NCBI RefSeq assembly: GCF_900187995.1
Contig: NZ_FZNZ01000008.1
Span: 1 to 64,000, forward strand
Direction: 5' to 3'
Origin: Prevotella jejuni
GTDB lineage: Bacteria; Bacteroidota; Bacteroidia; Bacteroidales; Bacteroidaceae
Length of the DNA: 64,000 nt
Positions 1 through 9,129 of this stretch are shown piece by piece. Position 1 is the stretch's first letter. Each line of letters opens with the position of its first letter. The translations under genes and the position numbers were made by a program. Under the pieces are notes generated by a model. That model was not told the DNA's origin, searched no databases, and saw only the letters and a list, made by a program, of their open reading frames with translations.

Positions 1-30
1 AAGAAACTCGCTCGTTTCCAAATCGTAACC
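1..30 (+). other. Mobile-element end-like sequence
   Basis: The first 30 bases match, inverted, the sequence at 61563-61592 next to the mobilization genes. The match is 27 of 30, including an unbroken 14-base core (AACTCGCTCGTTTC) and a 7-base block (AAATCGT). The flanks diverge right after it on the chromosomal side. I infer the terminus or attachment site of an integrated element lying to the left of the window; the element body itself is not visible. Confidence 0.5.
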
Positions 31-62
31 CTTTTCTTCTTTATTCGGTGTTATTCTATTGA

Positions 63-1502
63 TTATCTGAAAGATATAAAATTCTGAAATCTTTTGCGGG
101 GATAGCTTGTGAGGCCGACCTCGTCTTTGTTGACAATGCAGCAGACAATTACGGATTGATAGAACCAAGGGATTACTATAAGTACACCTATGCTACGGAT
201 GCACTTGGTTTTAAGTATATATTTGATTATGCTACCCAACATCATCAACCATGTGTCATCAATTTTAGTGAAGGAAGTCCACAAGACTTTCGAGGAGATG
301 ATCAATTATACTACGAGTTGCTTGCTGGATTAACAGGACCTGGACGTATCATTGTTTCTTCAGCTGGGAATGATGGGGCGAAGACCACCTATATTCATAA
401 AGGTATTGGTAAGGAACGTGCTGGAACATTTTTGCGTGGTAATCCAAAGAGCTTTGGCTGTACGGCTAAGTCTCGTCAACCTTTCATGTTCCGTGTGTCT
501 ATATATAATAAGGTGGCATCTCCTAAAACGGTTGATTTGAGTACGGTGCGAGTGTGTTCTTCTAAGGACTCACTTCTCACAGACTCTGTTCTCGTGGATG
601 GAAAGATGTATAAATGGAGCGTTCTCGCCTTCCCTAATAGTTATAATCGCCAAGAAACAGCTTACGATCTACGGCTTAGTTGTAAGCAGGGGTTGGGAGA
701 TAATCCAAGAGTCTCGCTTCAAATCGTGGGTAGAGATGCTGATGTTGAACTTTATCGTACGTCTGGAGAGATGTTTACCGATGTCCTTGACCCTACGCTA
801 AACGCTGGGGATTGTAGTAGAACAGTCTTCTCTCCATCCTCTTCGCCCGATGTTATCTCTGTTGGGGCAACTGGATATCGTACTCAGTTCATAAACTATC
901 TAAATGAAAAGAAGGTCTATAACAATGGTACGAACGGTGTTCGCACACCTTTCTCGGCCATGGGTCCTACATTCGATGGGAGAATTAAGCCAGATGTAAT
1001 GGCTCCTGGACAAAACATCATATCGTCATATAGCTCCTTCTATATCAGTAATACGCATAGAGAGGATGGGTCTGTAAAGAATGACTTAAAGAGCGATATT
1101 CGTCGTTTCGAGTATAATGGACGTACCTATTCGTGGAATGCTAATGCAGGAACATCAATGTCTGCGCCTGTTGTGACAGGTGCTATCGCTCTTTGGTTAC
1201 AAGCTGATCCAACATTGACAACCTCCGATTGCATGGATATCTTTGCCAAGACATGTACGCATTATGACTCATCACTTAGCTATCCGAATAATCTTTATGG
1301 ATATGGACAGATTGATGTTATGGCTGGACTACAAGAGGTATTACGTAGAAAGGCTTTGGGTATCAATGCTATTGAGCGTAAGGAAGAACCGTCAGATAAT
1401 CGTATATTCCTCTTAGATGGTCGCTATGTGGGTACAGATGATAGTAATCTACCTAAAGGAATATACATAAGAAATGGAAAGAAGTTAATGAAATGTAATT
1501 AA
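63..1502 (+). pseudogene. S8 (subtilisin-like) serine protease, 5'-truncated
   Basis: The open frame follows an in-frame TGA at 60-62. Recognisable family sequence begins only near base 93 (GI-CEADLVFVDN). The oxyanion-hole region (SSAGNDG) and the serine motif GTSMSAP are present, with the catalytic Ser codon at 1155-1157. The signal peptide and the Asp and His blocks (DTG, HGT) that should lie upstream are absent. The only starts are internal, for example TTG at 156. The C-terminus (IFLLDGRYVG...LPKGIYIRNGKK) resembles the short sorting tails of Prevotella exported proteases. An element-end-like sequence at bases 1-30 sits directly upstream, so insertion or rearrangement probably cut the gene. 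If translated, it should be catalytically dead. A less likely alternative is that the 5' half lies elsewhere and can be rejoined. Confidence 0.8.
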
Positions 1503-1549
1503 AGACTCCCTAAAAGTAGGTATTTTGCACAAACCATCATTTTTAGGTA

Positions 1550-1580
1550 TTGCACGTAATATAATTTCATTGTATCTTTG
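1550..1580 (+). promoter_or_regulatory. Promoter of the flavodoxin gene
   Basis: TTGC at 1550-1553, a 19-bp spacer and TATCTTTG at 1573-1580 match the Bacteroidota -33/-7 consensus. The fldA start codon lies about 40 bases downstream. Confidence 0.75.
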
Positions 1581-1622
1581 CAAGCGTAAAGAAAATAATG
1601 AATTAAATTAGTAAAAAGAAAT

Positions 1623-2111
1623 ATGAAGAAGACAATTGTTGTTTACGGTTCATCAACCGGTACATGTGAAAGCATTGCAAATACCATTGCTGAGAAACTT
1701 GGAGTTGAAGCTATTAACGTATCAGACTTTAATGCTGATGTAGTAGCAGAGAATGATAACCTTATCCTTGGGTCGTCTACTTGGGGCGCAGGTGAGCTGC
1801 AGGATGATTGGTATGATGGTATTAACGTACTGAAGAATGCTGATCTTTCTGGTAAGACTGTTGCTATCTTTGGTTGTGGTGATAGCGAAAGCTACTCAGA
1901 TACATTCTGTAGTGCAATGAAGGAGATATATGATGCAGCTGAAGGTGCTAACATTCTTCCAGGTGTTTCAACAGACGGTTATACCTTTGATGATAGTGAG
2001 GCTGTTGTTGACGGTAAGTTCGTTGGCCTTGCATTGGATGACGTAAACGAAGATGATAAGACTGAAGGTCGTATTGATGCTTGGTTAGAAGCTATTAAGC
2101 CAGCATTGTAA
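1623..2111 (+). CDS. fldA: Flavodoxin (long-chain type)
   Basis: This is a small acidic FMN protein that carries electrons at low potential in the cytoplasm, replacing ferredoxin for partner oxidoreductases. The phosphate-binding loop SSTGT lies at residues 10-14, and the Trp/Tyr-containing loops expected around the flavin (STWGAGELQDDWYDG, FGCGDSESYSD) are present. At 162 residues it has the length of long-chain flavodoxins. It has its own strong promoter, and a DUF2023 gene follows after 45 bp, a pairing common in Bacteroidales. Low-iron induction is typical of the family, but I see no Fur-like site that I could defend. Confidence 0.95.
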   Translation: MKKTIVVYGSSTGTCESIANTIAEKLGVEAINVSDFNADVVAENDNLILGSSTWGAGELQDDWYDGINVLKNADLSGKTVAIFGCGDSESYSDTFCSAMKEIYDAAEGANILPGVSTDGYTFDDSEAVVDGKFVGLALDDVNEDDKTEGRIDAWLEAIKPAL

Positions 2112-2156
2112 AGGCCTTATAACTTACAATATAATTATTCATACAAAGGGATAACT

Positions 2157-2519
2157 ATGATGACAGATATGATGTCCGCCGATATGAAGGTGCTGATGAA
2201 TCACATCTACGAGTACAAGAAAGGTGTTCGACAGATGGTCTTATATACTTGTAATAAGAAGTATGAGTCATTCGCCACGCTCCGTCTTGAGCATCAGAAT
2301 ATCCCATATATCATACAGCCGGTGGGTCGTGACCGTATGAATCTATTCTTCGGTCGACAGGAGTGTCTTGATGCCATCCGGCTGATGATAACCAAACCTC
2401 TTAACCAACTAACGCCCGAAGAGGATTTTATCCTTGGTGCAATGTTGGGTTATGACATTCGCGTACAGTGCGAGCGGTACTGTGAACGCAAGTGTCGCAC
2501 CTGTAAATGTGCGACATAA
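2157..2519 (+). CDS. DUF2023 family protein, Cys-rich tail
   Basis: A 120-residue protein that I recognise as DUF2023, a Bacteroidota family usually found next to flavodoxin. Its function is not established. The N-terminal 100 residues look like a compact alpha/beta domain (HIYEYKKGVRQMVLYT). The last 20 residues hold five cysteines in the pattern CERYCERKCRTCKC, a plausible metal or Fe-S binding tail. It shares the transcript with fldA and is followed by a terminator. A role in flavodoxin-linked electron transfer or iron response is inferred from this context only. The start could also be the second ATG, one codon later. Confidence 0.85.
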   Translation: MMTDMMSADMKVLMNHIYEYKKGVRQMVLYTCNKKYESFATLRLEHQNIPYIIQPVGRDRMNLFFGRQECLDAIRLMITKPLNQLTPEEDFILGAMLGYDIRVQCERYCERKCRTCKCAT

Positions 2520-2587
2520 GCCAGAATTATTAAATGATAATCTTGTTCGCGAAATAAATTATTTCATAATGTTTTTGTATTATAAAT

Positions 2588-2613
2588 AGGCTTGTCGTGA
2601 GACAGGCCTTTTT
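2588..2613 (+). terminator. Terminator after fldA-DUF2023
   Basis: A stem of AGGCTTGTC with GACAGGCCT (one G-U type pair), a GTGA loop and a run of T. It lies about 70 bases after the DUF2023 stop. Confidence 0.8.
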
Positions 2614-3075
2614 ATCTTTAAACACTTAAGTATAGTTGTTTGAGATATCTTTTACGATAGTGTGCATATATGATATAAGTCGTTACCATTGTTTTATGCG
2701 TACTGTAAGTATGGTGATAGGTCTGGACAAACTGCTTATAAGCGTATTTATCTTCCAAATGATAGCACATTTAATATTTAATGTGTGCTGTATCTTGTTG
2801 AAGAGAAGAAGGTTATGAGTATAAAAGCTATGACAGCTATGACAGGAATAATAGTTTTATCTAAAAGCAGAGTTGATGATGTTTAGCCTATAGAGGGTTG
2901 GTAGAAGATTCTAAATGAAAGGGCAATGGATGATATTAACAGTATTTGGTTAGTATATAATTCACTGGAGGTTCTCTTTTATACGGGTAATCTTATTTTG
3001 ACGTTGGAGGGTTAATTCTCAATATAACGAAGTAAGAAATATACATTCTTAGTGGTGTAAGTATCATTTACTAAC
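2614..3075. other. Gene-poor intergenic stretch
   Basis: No convincing gene is seen. The only open frames are short, AT-rich and lack promoter or ribosome-site support. A pair of TGACAG motifs near 2829-2850 may be a remnant of the palindromic repeat seen at 17.6, 46.4 and 56.4 kb. Confidence 0.5.
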
Positions 3076-3078
3076 AAA

Positions 3079-3250
3079 TGGGTATAACGTTCCTTATCCA
3101 CATCTTTTAGAGTGTAAGTCACCAACATTCATTGTGATTACTGGTTTTACTGCAAATAATAGGTATTGGGTATAACCTTCACTATCCACTTCTCGGAGGG
3201 CGTATATCATTAGCACTCATGGTGATAGCTGTTAGCACCATGAGTGACAA
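3079..3250. repeat. Imperfect direct repeat with terminal hairpin
   Basis: Two diverged copies of a unit of about 64 bases start near 3079 and 3167 (period about 88). Both begin TGGGTATAAC and run through TATCCAC and later a TCAT-GTGAT block. The second copy ends in a perfect 11-bp inverted repeat (CACTCATGGTG / CACCATGAGTG, 3214-3246, loop 11). That hairpin lies downstream of ugd on the minus strand and could end its transcript. A related ATGGTGATgag...GACACCATG sequence occurs near 23470. Confidence 0.6.
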
Positions 3251-3289
3251 GTATTAACACATTGGTTGAGGATGAAGAGTAGGAGGATA

Positions 3290-4549
3290 TTAATCCCTTC
3301 TAAATATATCTCTGGTGTACACTTTCTCCTTCACATCATCAAGGCATTTATCATAGCGGTTGGCAATGATAGCATGACAACGGCGTTTGAAATCAGAAAG
3401 ATTATTGACAACAAGACTACCAAAGAAGGTTGCACCGTCTTCAAGTGTAGGCTCATAGATAATAACTTGTGCCCCTTTAGCCTTAATGCGCTTCATAACT
3501 CCTTGGATAGAACTTTGGCGGAAATTGTCACTATTCGACTTCATTGTCAGTCGATAAACACCAATGATACATTCTTTCTCTTCGTCGGGATTATAGTCTC
3601 CACGGTCATAGTAATCATAATAACCAGCCGTGTGTAACACTTGATCGGCTATAAAGTCCTTACGAGTACGGTTACTCTCGACAATAGCTTGGATAAGATT
3701 CTCTGGGACATCAGCATAGTTGGCAAGCAACTGTTTGGTGTCCTTTGGCAAGCAATAGCCTCCGTAACCAAAAGAAGGATTATTATAGAATGATCCAATA
3801 CGTGGGTCAAGACAAACTCCCTGTATGATATTAGATGTATCAAGCCCTTTCACCTCAGCGTAAGTATCCAATTCATTGAAATAGCTAACACGCAGGGCGA
3901 GGTAAGTATTAGCAAATAGCTTTACAGCCTCAGCCTCGGTCAATCCCATGAAAAGGGTTGGGATATTCTCTTCTATTGCCCCTTCTTGTAATAACTGGGC
4001 AAATACATGGGCCGCACAGTCCAATCGTTCGTCACCTTCGGGGCGACCAATGATGATACGACTTGGATAAAGATTATCGTAGAGCGCCTTACTCTCACGC
4101 AGGAACTCGGGTGCAAAGAGAATATTATCACACTTATATTTAGCTCTGATATTCTCTGTATATCCAACAGGGATAGTCGACTTAATCACCATAATAGCCT
4201 TAGGATTCACCTTCATTACGATTTCGATGACTTCTTCAACATGTCGTGTGTCAAAGTAGTTCTTTACAGGGTCGTAATTAGTTGGTGTGGCAATGACTAC
4301 AAAGTCAGCATCTTTATAAGCCGTCTCTGCATCCATCGTAGCGGTGAGGTTTAAGTCCTTCTCGCTCAAATACTGTTCTATATAATCGTCTTGAATAGGC
4401 GAACGCTTATTATTAATCAGTTCCACCTTTTCTTTAACTACATCAACAGCCATTACAGGGTGGTGTTGACTCAGCAATGTAGCTATACTGAGACCCACAT
4501 AACCAGTTCCAGCCACAGCTATCTTTACGTCTTTAATATCCTTATCCAT
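3290..4549 (-). CDS. ugd: UDP-glucose 6-dehydrogenase
   Basis: It oxidises UDP-glucose to UDP-glucuronate with two NAD+, supplying acidic sugar for capsule or surface polysaccharide. The NAD-binding GTGYVGL is at residues 14-20. The nucleophile is Cys266 in [14 protein letters not shown], with Lys210 and Asn214 in the KLFANTY helix. The 419-residue length and the [15 protein letters not shown] form fit the shorter bacterial Ugd class. It is transcribed alone from a good promoter at 4570-4602. No glycan cluster adjoins it; the nearest nucleotide-sugar gene is the wecB homologue 16 kb away. Confidence 0.95.
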   Translation of the reverse strand: MDKDIKDVKIAVAGTGYVGLSIATLLSQHHPVMAVDVVKEKVELINNKRSPIQDDYIEQYLSEKDLNLTATMDAETAYKDADFVVIATPTNYDPVKNYFDTRHVEEVIEIVMKVNPKAIMVIKSTIPVGYTENIRAKYKCDNILFAPEFLRESKALYDNLYPSRIIIGRPEGDERLDCAAHVFAQLLQEGAIEENIPTLFMGLTEAEAVKLFANTYLALRVSYFNELDTYAEVKGLDTSNIIQGVCLDPRIGSFYNNPSFGYGGYCLPKDTKQLLANYADVPENLIQAIVESNRTRKDFIADQVLHTAGYYDYYDRGDYNPDEEKECIIGVYRLTMKSNSDNFRQSSIQGVMKRIKAKGAQVIIYEPTLEDGATFFGSLVVNNLSDFKRRCHAIIANRYDKCLDDVKEKVYTRDIFRRD

Positions 4550-4569
4550 TGTTTTGTTCAGCTTGTATG

Positions 4570-4602
4570 CAAAGATACGTATTTCTATTTGAATACTACA
4601 AA
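4570..4602 (-). promoter_or_regulatory. Promoter of ugd
   Basis: On the minus strand, TTTG (4602-4599), a 21-bp spacer and TATCTTTG (4577-4570) lie about 20 bases upstream of the ATG. Confidence 0.8.
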
Positions 4603-4776
4603 GGATAAGGACAAAATCCTTACTAAATCCCTTCTTGCCTTTGTTTTATTTGCCTCTCAGCTTTTTAGTGTTCTTTTGTTATTGTTTATATGAAATATAG
4701 AGATGTGTAAATGATAGATAGAAATGACTTACGTTCAGTGTAAATCATACTGCAACAGGTAAAAGACGATGATTAT

Positions 4777-4813
4777 AAAAATCCCAGACAACCATTTTGT
4801 TGCCTGGGATTTT
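4777..4813 (-). terminator. Terminator after glutamine synthetase
   Basis: AAAATCCCAG pairs with CTGGGATTTT, with an inner CAAC/GTTG pairing. The A/T-flanked stem can act in both directions and lies about 45 bases past the glutamine synthetase stop. Confidence 0.8.
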
Positions 4814-4857
4814 ATGTTAGTACTAATCTTATTTACAGTTTAGATAGATGTTTTGTT

Positions 4858-6369
4858 TTATCCGCAGTGGAAGTACTGGCGAACAAGTTTTTCCATCATC
4901 ATCTCCTTGCCCTCTATCTCTTGACGTAGTGTACGGTCATTGTATGAGCGGAGCTGTTTGATGATACCATCAATCATGGCAGGAGAGAACACATCATACT
5001 CTTCATAAACCTTGCGTTGACGTTCCAAGCAATCCGCTGAAGCAGCACAGCTATCAGGCAGTTGAGCCAATGTAGCATAGCGTTCAGCATTCTTTGGATC
5101 GTGGATGTCACCGTCAGCAAAGGTTCTCTCTGCCTCTGCCTCAGCGTTGGCCATCTCGAAGCCATGGCGACAAGCAACGCAAAGACCAGCCAAGAGCTGA
5201 TAGATATCAGCCGAAGCGTCAGGTGAACGCATCTCGACAGTCTGCTTGATAGAGTAGTCACGTGCTGTAAGTGGCTCCACGTTGTTAGCCTTATGGCACA
5301 TATCTTCGCCAGAAGTCCAGCCTAATGGTACACGAACAAGCACAGAACGGTTGCTCATACCCCAGCATACATTTGTTGGAGCCTCCTGATGTGGAACAAG
5401 ACGGAAGTAAGATGTTGGGTTCTTATTACCAAAGGCAGTGATACTTTCTGCCAAATCCATCATACCCGCAATAGCCTTACGAGCGTCCAGTGACAACTTA
5501 CCATTGTCTAACATCATATTCTTTCCGTCCTTCATTATGCGCATGTGGATGTGCATACCAGACCCGGCTTTGCCCACAGTAATCTTAGGAGCGAAAGTAA
5601 TATCAAGTCCTTCCTCATAACCTAAGCTGCGGATAACCCATTTAGCAATGAGTAATTGCTCCGCACACTCGTTTGCAGGGACTGGTAAGAACTCAATTTC
5701 GTTCTGTTCATAGCAGCGTCCATTCTCCACGAAGTTGCCCACCTCAGAGTGTCCATACTTAATTTTTCCGCCACACTCGGCAATTAGTTGCATAGAGCGC
5801 ATGCGGAAATCGTTACCCTTAGAGAAAGGTGTACTCTCGTGATAACCATGTTGGTCGTCAGCAGGGAACACTCCCTCATCCTCTCGGATAACATAATACT
5901 CTAACTCACCCATAGCCTGAAACTCCATGCCTGTCACTTTCTTAAAGGCATCCATAGCCTTTCGGAGCGTGTACTCAGGTGATGAAGCTAACGGATTGCC
6001 GTCACGATCGAAGAATGAACAGAGCATGCAAAGCGTTGGAATCTCTGAGAAAGGATCGATGAAAGCCGTAGAGAAACGAGGCATTACATAGAGGTCACTA
6101 CTTCCTGCAGCAATGAAGCTGAAGAGTGAAGAGCCGTCAACGCGCTCGCCACTTGTAAGGATTGTCTCCAAGTAGTCGGGGGTGTGGAGCATGAAATTCA
6201 ATGTTTTCAATCGTCCATCACCAGCAGGATACATAAAGTTTACCATCTTGATGTTCAAGTCTTCGACAACTTGTTTGATGTCATCTTTCGTAAACTCATG
6301 TGCATTCTTCCCAAGGTGTGCTTCCAGCCTATTAGCTGAACGCGTAAAAAGGTTATTCTCCATTGTCAT
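4858..6369 (-). CDS. Glutamine synthetase family protein
   Basis: Predicted to form glutamine from glutamate, ammonia and ATP in the cytoplasm. Motifs of the GS catalytic domain are clear: GELEYYV, the ATP-site GSGMHIHM, the glutamate-binding NRSVLVRVPLGW, and RSPDASADIYQLLAGL. At about 503 residues it is nearer the GSI size than the roughly 730-residue GSIII common in Bacteroides. I chose ATG at 6369 (ATG at 6363 is equally possible). A TTG start at 6405 overlaps the promoter's -7 box, so it would lie upstream of the transcript start. The usual GSI adenylylation motif is not obvious. A gamma-glutamyl-amine ligase from the same superfamily cannot be excluded. Confidence 0.85.
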   Translation of the reverse strand: MTMENNLFTRSANRLEAHLGKNAHEFTKDDIKQVVEDLNIKMVNFMYPAGDGRLKTLNFMLHTPDYLETILTSGERVDGSSLFSFIAAGSSDLYVMPRFSTAFIDPFSEIPTLCMLCSFFDRDGNPLASSPEYTLRKAMDAFKKVTGMEFQAMGELEYYVIREDEGVFPADDQHGYHESTPFSKGNDFRMRSMQLIAECGGKIKYGHSEVGNFVENGRCYEQNEIEFLPVPANECAEQLLIAKWVIRSLGYEEGLDITFAPKITVGKAGSGMHIHMRIMKDGKNMMLDNGKLSLDARKAIAGMMDLAESITAFGNKNPTSYFRLVPHQEAPTNVCWGMSNRSVLVRVPLGWTSGEDMCHKANNVEPLTARDYSIKQTVEMRSPDASADIYQLLAGLCVACRHGFEMANAEAEAERTFADGDIHDPKNAERYATLAQLPDSCAASADCLERQRKVYEEYDVFSPAMIDGIIKQLRSYNDRTLRQEIEGKEMMMEKLVRQYFHCG

Positions 6370-6402
6370 AGGTTTTATAAAGTTAGTATTCGATTCTGCT
6401 GA

Positions 6403-6433
6403 CAAAAATACATATTAATTTCTTTATTCGCAA
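6403..6433 (-). promoter_or_regulatory. Promoter of glutamine synthetase
   Basis: On the minus strand, TTGC (6433-6430), exactly 19 bp, then TATTTTTG (6410-6403). This placement decides the start codon at 6369 or 6363 over the upstream TTG. Confidence 0.75.
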
Positions 6434-6541
6434 TTATTTTACATACTATTTTTCTTCACATCATTATTGGTAACCATCTTGTCCTTTTTCTTTTTGTGTC
6501 TTTTTCCTATCTATGAGAACCTTGATGTTAGGTTTTCTTTG

Positions 6542-6574
6542 TACTTTTGTATCGTTGGAGTAATAAAAGGAGAT
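6542..6574 (+). promoter_or_regulatory. Promoter -7 box and ribosome site for GNAT gene
   Basis: TACTTTTG at 6542-6549, then AAAGGAGAT at 6566-6574, a Shine-Dalgarno sequence unusually good for this genome, six bases before the ATG at 6580. A longer frame from TTG at 6547 would begin inside the -7 box and is rejected. The -33 box is weak. Confidence 0.65.
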
Positions 6575-6579
6575 ATCTT

Positions 6580-7101
6580 ATGACAAAAAAGAAAACAATA
6601 AACCTGTCGAATAATCGTACTGTTAAGAAGGCTTCTATAGCTGATTTGTCGGTTGTAATAGACTTTATTGAACAAGGGAAAGCAAAGATGATAAAAGCTG
6701 GCAATCCTAATCAATGGTCAGCAAACTATCCTGCTATAGAGACCATAGAGCGTGACATTGTGCAAGGCGATTGTTATCTGCTTTATGAAGGAGGCAAGGC
6801 CATTGCAACATTTGTATTCAAAGAGGGGCCAGAGCCTAATTATCAGCGTATTGATGATGGTAGTTGGCTCGACGATCAACCTTATTATGTTATCCATCGT
6901 GCGGCATCTGCAGAAGGTGTACATGGTGTGATGGCAGATGTCATCAGCTATTGTTCGTCGTTTACCTCCTCCATTCGTATTGACACACATGCAGACAATC
7001 GTCCTATGCAAGCCTCCTTGGCTCGGTTAGGTTTTGTTTATTGTGGTGTTATCTACGTGGAGAATGGGGATAGTAGACGAGCTTTTCAACGTATATTTTA
7101 G
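6580..7101 (+). CDS. GNAT family N-acetyltransferase
   Basis: A 173-residue cytoplasmic acyl-CoA-dependent transferase; the substrate is unknown. The order of elements fits a GNAT fold. The N-terminal half begins VKKASIADLSVVIDFIEQGKAKM. The central strand (YLLYEGGKAIATFVFKEG) is followed by YYVIHRAASAEGVHGVMADVISYC, where the acetyl-CoA loop and helix should sit (V-x3-G-V-M). The C-terminus has DTHADNRPMQASLARLGFVYCG, the typical N-x3-S/Q-x3-K/R-x-GF ending. It is monocistronic and convergent with the downstream EEP gene across a palindromic repeat. Confidence 0.88.
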   Translation: MTKKKTINLSNNRTVKKASIADLSVVIDFIEQGKAKMIKAGNPNQWSANYPAIETIERDIVQGDCYLLYEGGKAIATFVFKEGPEPNYQRIDDGSWLDDQPYYVIHRAASAEGVHGVMADVISYCSSFTSSIRIDTHADNRPMQASLARLGFVYCGVIYVENGDSRRAFQRIF

Positions 7102-7225
7102 CTATCTATCACCGTATTACTTTGTTTCCTCTTTCAGAGTAAGTGGTTGTTTACGTTTTAGAAGTCTAAGTTCTCCTTCCTAATAATAAGTATCGTAATT
7201 GGTAGTTAAGTTCTCCTTCTGAATT

Positions 7226-7309
7226 ATTTTCATGAAAAGAAGAATTTATTTACACGAACGGAAATATTTATTTTCATGAAGAAAAATATTTTTCTTCATG
7301 AAAATAAAT
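7226..7309. repeat. TTTTCATGAAAA repeat with 44-bp perfect palindrome
   Basis: One TTATTTTCATGAAAAGAA unit starts near 7226. It is followed by a perfect 44-base palindrome at 7266-7309, whose half is ATTTATTTTCATGAAG plus AAAAAT. Related units occur at 29988-30051 and 61097-61117, so this is a dispersed family. The spot lies between two convergent genes, where a long AT hairpin could also end both transcripts. Confidence 0.75.
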
Positions 7310-7329
7310 CAAAGAGAGAGTTGTTTGCT

Positions 7330-8304
7330 TCAATGGTGAAGACGTAGAACAAGTGGTAAATGGTCGCTAAATCCATTGTTAAAACGCATTCCATTATAGT
7401 TACGGCGGGGCTTTACTCCGCCGTATTTCGTATCTTCTTCTAACAAGAAGGGTGCATCATTGATACGACAACCAGCCACCCACGACCGTAGGTTATCACT
7501 AATGAGCATCTGGTCGAGGCTACCCCACTCTCCATGATAACGATAGGTTCCTTTCGCACCATTACGTCCCTGCACCCCTGCCGACACATTAAACAACCCA
7601 TGTTCGTATGCGAGTAAAAGCGAAGGACTGTCAGCATAATCATTGAAGTCGCCCATCACCAATAGTTTCGGTTCTGTATAAGTACGGCGAAGAGAGTCTA
7701 TAGCATTACATAACCGCTCCATCACGTGTTTTCTAAAAGGTCGGGAATAAAGTTCGCCACCCATTCTACTCGGTGCATGAAGTAGGAAGATGTGTAGCGT
7801 ATCACCGTTTTCTATTTCGCCTTCTACATGTAGGATATCACGAGTCGGACGCATATTCTTCATTGGCTTGACGCGTAACGTATCCGCTTTAATCAAGCGG
7901 AAGGAGAAAGGCGAGTACAATAAAGCCACGTCAATACCACGAGCATCATTAGAGGAAGTCATCACATACTCATAACGAGCCTTACGTAATAATGAACGAC
8001 GAGTAAGATCAAAGAGCACACTATCGTTCTCCACCTCACATAAACCCACTATATCGGGTAGCGACCAACCGCTGCTATCTTCCCCACAAGCAATGATTGC
8101 TTGTCCTATCCTATTCAGTTTCTGCCAGTATTTAGTACGTGTCCAATGACGGGGAGAGTCTGGCAAGAACTCATGGTCGTCTTTTAAGGAATCATGCCGA
8201 GTATCAAACAGGTTCTCGGTATTGAACTCAACAATCGTTAAACCTGTTTGAGCTACTGACAGAAGCGTACTCAACAGAAGAAAGGAGGTTAATAATATGC
8301 GCAT
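7330..8304 (-). CDS. Secreted endonuclease/exonuclease/phosphatase-family hydrolase
   Basis: The metal-dependent EEP (DNase I-like) fold is read from EFNTENLFD near residue 26, the RGIDVALLY strand, GDFNDY and the C-terminal SDHLPLVLRL. These carry the Asn, Glu, Asp and His residues of the active site. An N-terminal signal peptide (MRILLTSFLLLSTLLSVAQT) predicts export to the periplasm or beyond. The substrate may be nucleic acid, a phospholipid headgroup or a sugar phosphate; sequence does not decide. It starts 27 bases after tyrA on the same strand, so it may ride on the aromatic operon transcript, although its function does not fit that pathway. Confidence 0.85.
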   Translation of the reverse strand: MRILLTSFLLLSTLLSVAQTGLTIVEFNTENLFDTRHDSLKDDHEFLPDSPRHWTRTKYWQKLNRIGQAIIACGEDSSGWSLPDIVGLCEVENDSVLFDLTRRSLLRKARYEYVMTSSNDARGIDVALLYSPFSFRLIKADTLRVKPMKNMRPTRDILHVEGEIENGDTLHIFLLHAPSRMGGELYSRPFRKHVMERLCNAIDSLRRTYTEPKLLVMGDFNDYADSPSLLLAYEHGLFNVSAGVQGRNGAKGTYRYHGEWGSLDQMLISDNLRSWVAGCRINDAPFLLEEDTKYGGVKPRRNYNGMRFNNGFSDHLPLVLRLHH

Positions 8305-8331
8305 AGTAGTTAGGTTTTAAGGATATAGCAA

Positions 8332-9126
8332 TTATTTCTTTATTTCAATATCTCGTGCCACATGATTGCGAATCTTGGTTAGATAAGCTTTCATTTTAGC
8401 TGCATCTTTATCGTTGATAATCTGTAACAGTTCCTTTAACTCTGTGCGTATCTGTGTCACTTGGTCATAGGTATAAGGATTGAATAGAATCTCTTGCAGC
8501 AGATAATCGTCTTCGTTCAATACTCCCTTAGCTATCCGCATGTGCCGTTTGAAGGTCGTACCTGGTGCATCTTGGTGTTTCATCACAGCCGCAAAGACAA
8601 AGGTAGAAACGAAAGGGATACTCAACGAATAAGCTACAGTCTTATCATGTTCCTCGAAACTATACTCATATATATTCAAACCGAGCCTCTGGTAGAGGTC
8701 CTTAAAGAAGTTTCGACCCATATAATCGCCTTCACTGATAATGATAGCATTCTCTTCACTTAGCTGATTGAGGTTAGCAAAGGTCGGACCAAACATAGGA
8801 TGTGTAGAGACGTAAGGGTGGCCACATTGATCATACCACGTTTTCAGGCCCGTCTTCACCGAACTGATATCAGACAAGATACAGTCCTTCGGTAATACGG
8901 GTAGCACCTCTTCAAATGCTGATAACGTATATTTCACTGTTACAGCATTGATGACAAGCTCTGGTTGAAAACCTTTCACTTCCTCCAAAGACGTAAACCT
9001 CTGACAGTTATAAGTAAAGCGAAGACGGCGTGCATCCTTCTCGTAAGCAGCCACTTCATGGTCGAAACTGAGCAAGTCGATGAAGAAACTCCCCATTTTT
9101 CCTGCTCCCATAATTAGTATTCTCAT
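8332..9126 (-). CDS. tyrA: Prephenate dehydrogenase
   Basis: It converts prephenate to 4-hydroxyphenylpyruvate with NAD(P)+, the tyrosine branch. The Rossmann loop GAGKMGSF is at residues 7-14. SDISSVKTGL and the STHPMFGP motif, which contains the conserved active-site His region, follow. The C-terminal helices (AYSLSIPFVSTFVFAAV) match the family's dimer domain. The length of 264 is near the minimal monofunctional enzyme, with no chorismate mutase or ACT domain fused; the mutase sits on the DAHP synthase next door. It is the last biosynthetic gene of the pheA operon, 145 bases after aroFQ across a GT-rich foldback. Confidence 0.92.
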   Translation of the reverse strand: MRILIMGAGKMGSFFIDLLSFDHEVAAYEKDARRLRFTYNCQRFTSLEEVKGFQPELVINAVTVKYTLSAFEEVLPVLPKDCILSDISSVKTGLKTWYDQCGHPYVSTHPMFGPTFANLNQLSEENAIIISEGDYMGRNFFKDLYQRLGLNIYEYSFEEHDKTVAYSLSIPFVSTFVFAAVMKHQDAPGTTFKRHMRIAKGVLNEDDYLLQEILFNPYTYDQVTQIRTELKELLQIINDKDAAKMKAYLTKIRNHVARDIEIKK

Positions 9127-9129
9127 GTT

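Noticed and set aside
2636-2818. A 60-residue hydrophobic open frame after DUF2023
   Set aside because: No promoter or ribosome site, random-looking composition and AT-rich sequence. I consider it chance.
6370-6405. TTG start adding 12 residues to glutamine synthetase
   Set aside because: The TTG overlaps the promoter's -7 box and would be untranscribed.
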